A stretch of 64,000 nucleotides of DNA from Phaeosaccion multiseriatum (lineage: Eukaryota > Ochrophyta, other classes), in contig OZ218951.1 of NCBI GenBank assembly GCA_965112735.1, positions 1 through 64,000 on the forward strand, in the 5' to 3' direction. The notes beneath the pieces were generated by a model. The model did not search any database. It saw only the letters and a program-made list of their open reading frames with translations, and was not told where the DNA came from. The translations under genes and the position numbers were made by a program. The stretch's first letter is position 1; every line of letters starts with the position of its first letter. Shown here piece by piece: positions 12,901-24,600 of the stretch.

Positions 12901-15900
12901 AGGCCTCGGACGAAGTGGTTCTCCACTGGTTCTCGAGTCCTGAGGCCTCGGACGAAGTGGTTCTCCACTGGTTCTCGAGTCCTGAGGCCTCGGACGAAGT
13001 GGTTCTCCACTGGTTCTCGAGTCCTGAGGCCTCGGACGAAGTGGTTCTCCGCTGGTTCTCGAGTCCTAAGGCCTCGGACGCAGTGGTTCTCCACTGGTTC
13101 TCGAGTCCTAAGGCCTCGGACGAAGTGGTTCTCCACTGGTTCTCGAGTCCTGAGGCCTCGGACGAAGTGGTTCTCCACTGGTTCTCGAGTCCTGAGGCCT
13201 CGGACGAAGTGGTTCTCCACTGGTTCTCGAGTCCTGAGGCCTCGGACGAAGTGGTTCTCCACTGGTTCTCGAGTCCTGAGGCCTCGGACGAAGTGGTTCT
13301 CCACTGGTTCTCGAGTCCTGAGGCCTCGGACGAAGTGGTTCTCAAGTGGTTCTCGAGTCCTGAGGCCTCGGACGAAGTGGTTCTCCACTGGTTCTCGACT
13401 CCTGAGGCCTCGGACGAAGTGGTTCTCCACTGGTTCTCGACTCCTGAGGCCTCGAAGGAAGTGGTTCTCCACTGGTTCTCGACTCCTGAGGCCTCGGACG
13501 AAGTGGTTCTCCACTGGTTCTCGACTCCTGAGGCCGCGGACGAAGTGGTTCTCAAGTGGTTCTCGAGTCCTGAGGCCTAGGACGAAGTGGTTCTCCACTG
13601 GTTCTCGAGTCCTGAGGCCTCGGACGAAGTGGTTCTCCACTGGTTCTCGAGTCCTAAGGCCTCGGACGAAGTGGTTCTCCACTGGTTCTCGAGTCCTGAG
13701 GCCTCGGACGAAGTGGTTCTCCACTGGTTCTCGAGTCCTCAGGCCTCGGACGAAGTGGTTCTCCACTGGTTCTCGAGTCCTGAGGCCTCGGACGAAGTGG
13801 TTCTCCACTGGTTCTCGAGTCCTAAGGCCTCGGACGAACTGGTTCTCCACTGGTTCCCGAGTCCTGAGGCCTCGGACGAAGTGGTTCTCCACTGGTTCTC
13901 GAGTCCTGAGGCCTCGGACGAAGTGGTTCTCCACTGGTTCTCGAGTCCTGAGGCCTCGGACGAAGTGGTTCTCCACTGGTTCTCGAGTCCTGAGGCCTCG
14001 GACGAAGTGGTTCTCCACTGGTTCTCGAGTCCTGAGGCCTCGGACGAAGTGGTTCTCCACTGGTTCTCGAGTCCTGAGGCCTCGGACGAAGTGGTTCTCC
14101 GCTGGTTCTCGAGTCCTAAGGCCTCGGACGCAGTGGTTCTCCACTGGTTCTCGAGTCCTAAGGCCTCGGACGAAGTGGTTCTCCACTGGTTCTCGAGTCC
14201 TGAGGCCTCGGACGAAGTGGTTCTCCACTGGTTCTCGACTCCTGAGGCCGCAGACGAAGTGGTTCTCCACTGGTTCTCGAGTCCTGAGGCCTCGAAGGAA
14301 GTGGTTCTCCACTGGTTCTCGACTCCTGAGGCCTCGGACGAAGTGGTTCTCCACTGGTTCTCGAGTCCTGAGGCCTCGGACGAAGTGGTTCTCCACTGGT
14401 TCTCGAGTCCTGAGGCCTCGGACGAAGTGGTTCTCCACTGGTTCTCGAGTCCTGAGGCCTCGGACGAAGTGGTTCTCAAGTGGTTCTCGAGTCCTGAGGC
14501 CTCGGACGAAGTGGTTCCCCACTGGTTCTCGAGTCCTGAGGCCGCGGACGAAGTGGTTCTCCACTGGTTCTCGAGTCCTGAGGCCTCGGACGAAGTGGTT
14601 CTCAAGTGGTTCTCGAGTCCTGAGGCCTCGGACGAAGTGGTTCTCAAGTGGTTCTCGAGTCCTGAGGCCTCGGACGAAGTGGTTCCCCACTGGTTCTCGA
14701 GTCCTAAGGCCTCGGACGAATTGCTTCTCAAGTGGTTCTCGAGTCCTCAGGCCTCGGACGAAGTGGTTCTCCACTGGTTCTCGAGTCCTGAGGCCTCGGA
14801 CGAAGTGGTTCTCCACTGGTTCTCGAGTCCTGAGGCCTCGGACGAAGTGGTTCTCCACTGGTTCTCGAGTCCTGAGGGGAGTCCTAAGGCCTCGGACGAA
14901 GTGGTTCTCCACTGGTTCTCGAGTCCTGAGGCCTCGGACGAAGTGGTTCTCCACTGGTTCTCGAGTCCTGAGGGGAGTCCTAAGGCCTCGGACGAAGTGG
15001 TTCTCCACTGGTTCTCGAGTCCTGAGGCCTCGGACGAAGTGGTTCTCCACTGGTTCTCGAGTCCTGAGGCCTCGGACGAAGTGGTTCTCCACTGGTTCTC
15101 GAGTCCTGAGGCCTCGGACGAAGTGGTTCTCCACTGGTTCTCGAGTCCTGAGGCCTCGGACGAAGTGGTTCTCCACTGGTTCTCGAGTCCTAAGGCCTCG
15201 GACGCAGTGGTTCTCCACTGGTTCTCGAGTCCTAAGGCCTCGGACGAAGTGGTTCTCCACTGGTTCTCGAGTCCTGAGGCCTCGGACGAAGTGGTTCTCC
15301 ACTGGTTCTCGACTCCTGAGGCCTCGGACGAAGTGGTTCTCAAGTGGTTCTCGAGTCCTGAGGCCTTGGACGAAGTGGTTCTCCACTGGTTCTCGAGTCC
15401 TGAGGCCTCAGAAGAAGTGGTTCTCAAGTGGTTCTCGAGTCCTGAGGCCGCGGACGAAGTGGTTCTCAACTGGTTCTCGAGTCCTGAGGCCTCGGACGAA
15501 GTGGTTCCCCACTGGTTCTCGAGTCCTGAGGCCGCGGACGAAGTGGTTCTCCACTGGTTCTCGAGTCCTGAGGCCTCGGACGAAGTGGTTCTCCACTGGT
15601 TCTCGAGTCCTGAGGCCTCGGACGAAGTGGTTCTCAAGTGGTTCTCGAGTCCTGAGGCCTCGGAAGAAGTGGTTCTCCACTGGTTCTCGAGTCCTGAGGC
15701 CTCAGAAGAAGTGGTTCTCAAGTGGTTCTCGAGTCCTGAGGCCGCGGACGAAGTGGTTCTCAAGTGGTTCTCGAGTCCTGAGGCCTCGGAAGAAGTGGTT
15801 CTCAAGTGGTTCTCGAGTCCTGAGGCCTCGGACGAAGTGGTTCTCCACTGGTTCTCGAGTCCTGAGGCCTCGGACGAAGTGGTTCTCAAGTGGTTCTCGA

Positions 15901-17136
15901 GTCCTGAGGCCTCGGACGAAGTGGTTCTCCACTGGTTCTCGAGTCCTGAGGCCTCGGACGAAGTGGTTCTCCACTGGTTCTCGAGTCCTGAGGCCTCGGA
16001 CGAAGTGGTTCTCCACTGGTTCTCGAGTCCTGAGGCCTCGGACGAAGTGGTTCTCCACTGGTTCTCGAGTCCTGAGGCTGCGGACGAAGTGGTTCTCCAC
16101 TGGTTCTCGAGTCCTGAGGCCTCGGACGAAGTGGTTCTCAAGTGGTTCTCGAGTCCTGAGGCCTTGGACGAAGTGGTTCTCCACTGGTTCTCGAGTCCTA
16201 AGGCCGCGGACGAAGTGGTTCTCCACTGGTTCTCGAGTCCTGAGGCCTCGGACGAAGTGGTTCTCAAGTGGTTCTCGAGTCATGAGGCCTCGGACGAAGT
16301 GGTTCTCCACTGGTTCTCGAGTCCTGAGGCCGCGGACGAAGTGGTTCTCCACTGGTTCTCGAGTCCTGAGGCCTCGGACGAAGTGGTTCTCAAGTGGTTC
16401 TCGAGTCCTGAGGCCTCGGACGAAGTGGTTCTCAAGTGGTTCTCGAGTCCTGAGGCCTCGGACAAAGTGGTTCTCCACTGGTTCTCGAGTCCTAAGACCT
16501 CGGACGAAGTGGTTCTCCACTGGTTCTCGAGTCCTGAGGCCGCGGACGAAGTGGTTCTCCACTGGTTCTCGAGTCCTGAGGCCTCGGACGAAGTGGTTCT
16601 CGACTGGGTCTCGAGTCCTGAGGGCTTGGACGAAGTGGTTCTCCACTGGTTTTCGAGTCCTGAGGCCTCGGACGAAGTGGTTCTCCACTGGTTCTCGAGT
16701 CCTGAGGCCGCGGACGAAGTGGTTCTCCACTGGTTCTGGAGTCCTGAGGCCTCGGACGAAGTGGTTCTCCACTGGTTCTCGAGTCCTAAGGCCGCGGACG
16801 AAGTGGTTCTCCACTGGTTCTCGAGTCCTGAGGCCTCGGACGAAGTGGTTCTCAACTGGTCCTCGAGTCATGAGGCCTCGGACGAAGTGGTTCTCCACTG
16901 GTTCTCGAGTCCTGAGGCCGCGGACGAAGTGGTTCTCCACTGGTTCTCGAGTCCTGAGGCCTCGGACGAAGTGGTTCTCAAGTGGTTCTCGAGTCCTGAG
17001 GCCTCGGACGAAGTGGTTCTCAAGTGGTTCTCGAGTCCTGAGGCCTCGGACAAAGTGGTTCTCCACTGGTTCTCGAGTCCTGAGGCCGCGGACGAAGTGG
17101 TTCTCCACTGGTTCTCGAGTCCTGAGGCCTCGGCCT
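9912..17136 (+). repeat. Subtelomeric 42-bp satellite, proximal block
   Basis: About 172 further copies of the same 42-bp unit, in the same orientation as the distal block. The array is interrupted only by base changes and by occasional 12-bp additions (GGGGAGTCCTAAG type, near 12247, 12349, 14875 and 14977; also near 8596 and 8692 in the distal block). It ends abruptly at 17136, about 190 bp beyond the stop codon of the PKS gene. Single C-to-A changes create TAG in the plus frame near 5701 and 13577. Confidence 0.95.
10860..15495 (+). repeat. Higher-order duplication of satellite, period 2,628 bp
   Basis: The segment from about 10.86 to 12.87 kb recurs at about 13.49 to 15.50 kb. Diagnostic variants are offset by exactly 2,628 bp: GTCCTCAGG at 11106 and 13734, the paired 12-bp additions at 12247/12349 and 14875/14977, and TCAACTGG at 12838 and 15466. 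The period equals 62 units of 42 bp plus two 12-bp additions. An internal patch (about 11.62 versus 14.25 kb) differs, consistent with later conversion. Confidence 0.8.
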
Positions 17137-17325
17137 AATTCTCTCTTTGAGCTACTTTCACGAGTGTTACCACTTGTCTAAGCGGCTTAGGTCGCTTTTA
17201 CAACCCCAACTAGGCCACTTCTAACAATCCCCTTCCACAGCCATGCCGCGCTCATGTAGCTCGAGGCTGGAAGGGAAAAGATACAGCCAATGCACTTTCT
17301 TTATTTCTTAGTTACTAGTAAGTAT
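17137..17325. other. Short unique spacer between satellite and PKS stop codon
   Basis: Non-repetitive sequence of about 190 bp following the last satellite unit. It must hold the 3' untranslated region and polyadenylation signals of the minus-strand PKS gene. I see no ORF or structured RNA in it. Confidence 0.6.
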
Positions 17326-18605
17326 TCATTGATGAAGGGCCTGGTGAGCTCTCATCATGGTCAAGACGAGAGTCGACCCGTTCCAGCTTGAGTTGCTGTG
17401 CCTGGCTTCTTGCGCATTCAGAATCTGCTGGAAGCACCTCTCAGCCCGCGGACTCGGCAGGTAGACGTCGTGTACCGGTGGCATTTCGTCAAAGAAGAGC
17501 CGCAGGAAGTAGCTCAACGCGGGAAGCAAATTCCTCGAGGCGAGAAAGTCTTCTGTAGAGAGGATTCGAGGTCGTGTGCCACCGGCACTCTCGACTGCCA
17601 GTTGGAGCGTCTCTGGTGCAATGGTAAAAGCCTCACACGCAGCGTTGTACACCGTCGGTGCTGTTGGTGTATCGCTGCTGCGCCTGCCAACTCCCGCACT
17701 TGCCACTCCCGGCTGTGTACTGAGCCGGACGATGACCTGCGACACCAAGTCAACCGGAGTGGCGTTCATAGCGTGCGTCACAGCCTCCCCGTGCTTGCTG
17801 GCCTGCACAATCATGGATGTAAACACGTCGCCGCGCATGGGGGCAAATCCTGTGGAGGTGTGCCCTGCGACGAGTGGGACTCTGTACACATTGACGGCCA
17901 GGCCCTCCTGCGCTGCCTGCGTGACGAGCTTCTCTGCTACCCACTGCGGGGTTTTGGGGGGAAACGAGACAAACAGCGAGAAGGTGTGAGCATAGCGTGA
18001 TAAGAGGGTAGACGGACGAGCAAGAGTAAGGCAGCGCTGCCTTTGATCGTACCTTGCTTTGGTAGTACCCGATCTGCTTGCCGAGCGCGCACCCCGAGGC
18101 AGGGGCTGCAGTCATGTCTCCCAAGGGCGCGTCGGCGGGCATCCTCCCGTCCTCGTTGACCATGTCCGGAGTAAGAACAGCTGTTGTGGAAACCATGTGC
18201 AGCGTCTTTAACGAGTTGGTAGCAGCGAAGCTGAGCACATGAAGAGTCCCCAGCACGTTCGGCGCGAACAGCTGTGCATAGCTCTTGGAGTAGCTCAGGA
18301 GAGCGGCCGAGTGGTAAACGAGAGTCACTGTGCTGGCCAGGCGCTGATACACTTCTTTGGAAAGCCCGAGAGTTGGAGAAGTGACGTTCCCCTCGTAGAC
18401 CATCAGCCTCGCTCTTTCCGACTCGCGTAGAGTAAGCTTGGCTTCTTTCAATCCGAACAGAGTGCGCTGCATGGCGTCCTTATCGTCCGAAGCGCGAACG
18501 ATGCAGTGCACAGTCGACTGAGGGTGAGCCTGCAGCAAGTCCACTAGCAGATGCCGCCCTACGAATCCTGTCGCGCCTGTGAGCAGTATGGACTCTGCTA
18601 CTGGT
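17326..18605 (-). other. PKS terminal thioester reductase domain
   Basis: Residues about 7564-7953. The NAD(P)H-binding SILLTGATGFVGRHLL (about 18.55-18.60 kb), VYHSAALLSY and the catalytic GYYQSK|WVAEKL identify the extended short-chain-dehydrogenase family of reductive release domains found at the end of NRPS and PKS enzymes and carboxylic acid reductases. Intron 12 (17944-18052) cuts exactly after the catalytic Lys codon. The domain reduces the ACP thioester to an aldehyde, or on to a primary alcohol. There is no hydrolytic thioesterase in the protein, so release is predicted to be reductive. Confidence 0.92.
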
Positions 18606-21600
18606 GTGCTCAACCTTACACCTCCTGCTGATGCCTGCCGCGCCATTTCCCGTATCGTGGCGGCGATATCACTCGGCAGATACGCGTCCACCCAAAGATC
18701 TGGAGCTTCTCTCTTACCCACAAGATCCGCCTCGAACTCTCCGTCAGCGCCGTTGCGACTGTAGGCACTGCGCGACATACGCACCGCGGGCACCCCTTCG
18801 AGCAGCACATCATCCGTCTGCTGGAGCCCGGGACTAATGAGAGTTCCCGGAGACACGCCGCAATCACGGGGAAGAGACGCCGAGGCAGCAACAATGGATC
18901 CTGCCCCTACCGTCACCCTTTGGCCGACCCGAACCTTTTCAAATAGAATACAGCAGGTGGTGCTTTCCTCAACGTGAGCTGGAAGCGCCCTCCCTTCTTC
19001 CACACTTCCAGACACGCTGTAATCAAAGGGTAGAGACGCCGAGTCGCCTGCCCCCACTGTCGCCTTTCGTCCAAGGAGGACCTTCTCAAGCAGACTACAG
19101 CAATTGGTGCTTTCGGCACTGCCAGCTGAAAGCCCCCTCCCTCCATCCACATGCACGACTCGCCGGGCGTCGACCTCGCAGTCCCTATCCACAACGCTTC
19201 CTGCCCCCAAGTGCACCAAATCGAAGGTGGACAGGCCATCCGTTGCAAGCACCACCGCATTTTTGCCCACTTCAGCTCCCATGGCTCGTAACCACAAGGA
19301 GTGCGCTGCAGTGCCAGCGAGGCCGTTGACACCACTCTGTCTGGCTACCTGCGTGAAGCGGGTGCTGAACAAGTCTCTGTGGAACACCACGCCCCCGACG
19401 GCCGCGTAGCAACCTGCGCGAGCTCGGCCAACGACGCCCCACTTGAGCACCACAGCCCACACAATCATAGCCATGTTGAGTGACAAGAGAATCACAGGCG
19501 ACATGACCAGAGCCAGCCACCTACCCACCGCAGTCACAAGCCACTGGGCCAACAGGGTGCTCGCGTACACACTGGTGAATTGAAACAGAAGAATGGCAAC
19601 AGGGGCCACGATGGAGTACAACACGGTTCCCGCACCAGCCCCCCGCGCGAGTCCCCCACCCGCCCGAGGCTCCTGCTGCTGCTCATGCCGCTTGTGGAGC
19701 TTCACTCTTACCACTAGGTGGCCGCTGCGAAGAGTTCTGTGTCGCACCTTCGGATCGTAGGACGTCGATGACGACGCACACGTCAATGGGCCAACCACAG
19801 AGGTGTCGCAAAGCTCAGACCCCGGACACAGACAGGAGCCTGGTGCCGTCACCGCGCACGCTCCAATCCTGATTGTCCCTGTATATCCTTGCGCCCGGGT
19901 GGCGAAGCTCCCCGACGCCACAGAGTGAGGCCCCAGATCTAGCAAAGCAGGGTCCAGCACAGGGGAAGGAGCGCTCATTTTGGCAGTCCAGGCGACGCGA
20001 GCGCCCAGAGAACGAAGCCAGAGGACCATGCCCGGCCCTGCTGAGTGCAGAACCACGTACCGGGGGTACACCAGTCGCATCATCACGTCGACAGCGTGGA
20101 GCTCTTGCCTTGTGACGCTGCGGCCACTACTGCTGACGGCAGCAAGGGCTCCCAGGCATCGTTTCAGAGCGACGCTCATGACGGTCATACAGATGCCCGC
20201 AACTGAATAGGACAAGGCCAGAATCAGCATAGGCTTCGCCAGATACTGCTCCGTCGTCAGCTCCTTCAGCGGCGCGAGAGTGTCCACAAAACCAAGGGCG
20301 ATGGGAAGCAGCGGCACCAGCGCCAGATCGAAGGTGCCGACACATGCAGCCACGAGGTAGCCCACGTCAAGGGAGCGATAGTCCGGCACGTAGCGTCCAA
20401 GCTGAGGTACGTACGTGAAAAGGCCCCACGCTTTACTCATCTCCCCCCAGACAAAGTACGCGGGTATACTCGCGGCCGCCATGCAAACTGCGGCCAGCGC
20501 GAAGCCAACCACAGTCATCATGACGTCTTTCACGGTCGTAGCGGCAGGGTCATTCACACTGGGCCACAGGGAGCTGCTCCCCATTCTATCAGCATTGTCG
20601 TCGCACTGCTTGGCCGGAGAGCCCCCCCACTCTGTGCAAGGGGAAAGGAGCCCACACCGCCCGCTGACCACCGTGGACGGCCGCAAGCGCACCAATTCGC
20701 CCATGGTTGTGCCTCCAAACACCTGAGACGATGCCCCCAACACGCAATCTGCGCCAACGGTGATTTGCCGGAGAAGGAGATGCCGGTCCTCTATCACCGC
20801 AGGCCGAACCCGACAAAACTCCTCCACAGTGGACTGCCGCCCCAAGTGCACCAAGTCGAACTCCGATACCGACACCGAATGCAGGCGACACCCATGCCCA
20901 ATCTTTGCTCCGAGTGCGCGAAGCCACCATGTCCACACCACACTCCCATGCAGCGGCAGTCGCTGCAACGCAAAGTCCGTCACGCGATCCACAAAGAGCC
21001 AGCGGAAGTAGTACCCGCTATTGATGGGATAAGACCCCATCCGGTACCTGCCGATCACCACCCACTTGGTCAGCGTCACCACTGCCATCAGCAGAATAGC
21101 CCACGAGAGGAAAGCGAGAGGTACACAGGCCAGCGCAATCCATCTGCCCCACTTGTCTAGGACAATCGAGTCAAGGACGATGACAGCGGGCAGCGCAGAC
21201 GCGGCGACCAGCAGCGAGCTGTAAACCATCGCCACGATGCCCATGCAGAAGCTGACAATGTCGGAGGAGGACGAGCCAATGTAGTCAGCATCCTTGCCGT
21301 ACAGATCACGGTCACCATCTTCTCTCTCGTCAGCATCCCTGGCGTCCAGAGCACGGTAGCCCTCTCTCCTCTCATCCTCCCGCACAGCAGCGGCTTCGCT
21401 GGTGTCTGCTTTGGCCACCACGTCCACACCTCCATCGTCTTTTAAACGAACGAAAAGCCCCAGTATATGCCGCGCGATATCTGCCGGTGTCGGGTGTTCG
21501 ATCAAAATCGAAGGCGGTAGACTACAGCCGACCCACGCGGAGAGTCGGTTGACAATCTCCACCAAGGCCAACGAGTCCACACCGGCGTCCATCAGGAGGG

Positions 21601-24600
21601 TGGAATCATGAATCAGACCACCTTCGTCTCCAATGCAATGCTCCACAACCCGCTTCACCTTGCTCACGACCATTGCTTGACGCGCCACCGGTGGCAGGTT
21701 CAACAACTCCTCATGTAGCTCCGAATTTCCTTCTCCTGCTTTCAAATCTCCCTTTGCATAGCCCAAAAGCCCTTCGAGCATGGGAACACGCCCACCCCTC
21801 GTGGCCTTCCCATACTTGGCCCAGTCCATCCCAGGCAGGATGGACACATCGCCTAAAGACGCTGAAGAAGCTGACGACATCGCAGCAGCATCTAAGGCAG
21901 CCATACCCAGCTCAGCTGACACCGTGCCCACGCCCGCAAGCTCAAGCTGCTTTTGGACGGCACTGTCGATGTACCAAGGAAATGATCGGCGAGTCGAATA
22001 AAGCTCTAGATGCTCCGGCCCCGCTACTCTGTCCAGGGCTGCTCCAAACGACTCCTCGGAGCTCTTCCCGCGGGTGAGGGAAGATATCCACGACAGCCCC
22101 TCGCGACGCTCGCACTTGGCTCCCATGCTGCTCAGCACAGGGTTGGGGCCCACCTCAACGATGCTCAGGTCAGGCCCCCTCCCGTCTCCCATCCAGTGCT
22201 CCACCAGCGTGTGGATGCCTTCTGCGAACAGCACTGGCGACAGCATGTGTTGCACCCAATACGTCGCCTGCGTCACCTCCTCCGCTCTCACCACCTCACC
22301 CGTCACGTTGGACACCAGGGGAATGCGTGGGGCGCTCAATGACATCTGCTTCAGAACCTCCTCCAGCGCACGTACAGCGGGCTCCATCAGAGGAGAGTGG
22401 AAGGCGTGCGACACCTCCAGGGCCTTGCAGCCCACCCTATCTGCCGTGAGCTTCTCCACCACCTTGTCCACAGCGCTGCGAGCTCCAGAGATCACGCTCG
22501 CGCTCGGTCCATTCGACGACGCCAGCACCACCTCCCCTGCCACCCCCGCAGCGTCGATGCTTGCCAAAGTCGCCTCCTTGCCTGCCCTCACTGCGAACAT
22601 CACTCCTTTGCCCTCGGGGCAGGCCTGCATGGCGGCTCCTCTCTTGGCGGACAGCATCAGCCCGTCCTCCAGCGACATGACGCCGGCCACGCACGCCGCC
22701 ACTACCTCGCCCAGGCTGTGGCCCATCACCATGGACGGCTCCACGCCCTCCGACTTCCACAGCTCACACAGGGCGTACTCCAGCACAAACAGGCATGGCT
22801 GGCAGTAGCATGTCTCCTTCAGCAGCGCTTGTGCAGTCTCCTCCTCCTCTCCCCCGTCCTCAGTGGCGGCAGGGTACATGAGCTCCACCACAGACTTGTC
22901 CAGCCAAGCCCGCTCCATGAGCAGCGTACTGCACCGCTGCACGCACTCGCGGAACACGCCCTCCTTCTCGTACAGCTCCCTGCCCATGCCCACGTACTGC
23001 GAGCCCTGTCCAGTGAACAAGAACGTCACCGGCGATCTCTTCTTGCTTTGCTGCACATCAAGCTGCGGCAAGACCTCACCCCTCTCAACCAACGTTGGTC
23101 CGAAGCTGCTGAGCACTACATGGGCGTTGGCACCACCAGCACCGAAGGAACTGACTGCAGCGATACGTCGCTGCCCGTCCCTGGCACTCAGTGGCACCAT
23201 GGCAGACGGCAAAGTCACCGGAAAGCCATCCAAGCGCAGCTCCGGATTGAGCATCTTCATGTGGAGATTGGGGGGAGCAGATCCGTGCTGAAGGACCAGC
23301 AGAGCTTTGATGAGGCCAGCGATTCCGGACGCACCCTCTAGATGTCCGATATTGGTCTTCACCGCCCCAACCACTAGGGGCCGAGCTTCCTCGCGGCCGT
23401 GGCCATACACGGCTCTCAAAGCACTCATCTCGATGGGGTCGCCGAGAGACGTCCCGGTGCCGTGTGCCTCCACGTAATCAACCTCCAGACCGTTCAAGCC
23501 GGCCTCCGCCAGTGCCTGCTCCATCAGACGCTGCTGAGCAGTAGGGCTCGGGGCAGTGTAGCGCAAACTTCTCCCGTTGTGGTTCGCAGAGCAGCCATTG
23601 ACGACAGCAAGGATGTGGTCCCCATTGGCCTGTGCATCGTCCAGTCGCTTCAGCACCACGGCGCCGCAGCCCTCACCTCGAACATATCCGTTGGCCGCAG
23701 CGTCGAACGTCTTGCAGCGCCTGAAAATGAGGAATTGTGCGTTCGCAACAGTGAAGAACAGATAAGAGGTAGTCTATCAGCAACAGAGGCCTTTCAGACA
23801 GCTTGGGCGTTTTGATCTTGCTCTCATACCGGCCCCCAAGAACAAGCTCCCACCCACACAAACGAGACACGCACTTACCAGTCAAGACTCAGGAAACCAC
23901 CGTCGGCGAGGGTCTCGAACGTTTGTGTACCCAGCAGCAAGTTGACGCCTCCCACCACGGCGATGTCACACTTACCCAGCCGCAAGCTGCTGCAGGCCCC
24001 TTCCAGTGCCACCAAAGACGACGAGCAAGCCGTGTCGACACTTACGCTCGGCCCTCCGAGGCCCAGCACGTAAGACATCCGATTTGCTGGACTCGCATTG
24101 GAGATGCCCATGACGGAGTACACACCTTTGCTCGCATCGTCTACCACTGAGCCCCACTCGCTGCCGGACATACCCACGAACACACCGGTGTTGCTGCCAT
24201 GTAGTGTATCCTTGCGGTAGCCCGCCCTGTGCAGAGCCTCGTACCCCACCTCCAGCATGACGCGCTGATGAGGGTCCATGGCACCCGCCTCGGCCGCCGA
24301 GATGCCGAAGAATGTGTTGTCAAAAGCCTCCACCCCATCAATAAAGCCCCCTTGCCACTGCTTCTGACCCTCATCGGCCCAGCGACCAAGGGGGCTGGCT
24401 CCAATACAGTCTGTCCCTGCACAGAGCATATCCCAGAAGTCCTCCGGGTTCTTCACCCCTCCAGGGAAGCGACAGGCGACACCGACGACTGCCAGTGGCG
24501 CCCTTGACTCAGTGCGGTGCGCTTCAGCAGCGATCGCCGCAGAGCGACTGCCAGAGGGTTCCTCTATCTCTCCAAGCACCTCTGCTTCGATCCACACTGC

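Noticed and set aside
4351-17136. CRISPR-like regular repeats
   Set aside because: Units are contiguous with no unique spacers, and the context is eukaryotic subtelomere.
4366-17138. Very long open frames (up to about 1,300 codons) on both strands in the satellite, e.g. repeated VVLHWFSSPEASDE
   Set aside because: Five of six frames are open at once because the 42-bp unit is a multiple of three without stops. No promoter, intron, unique N-terminus or codon bias supports a gene, and units vary equally at all codon positions.
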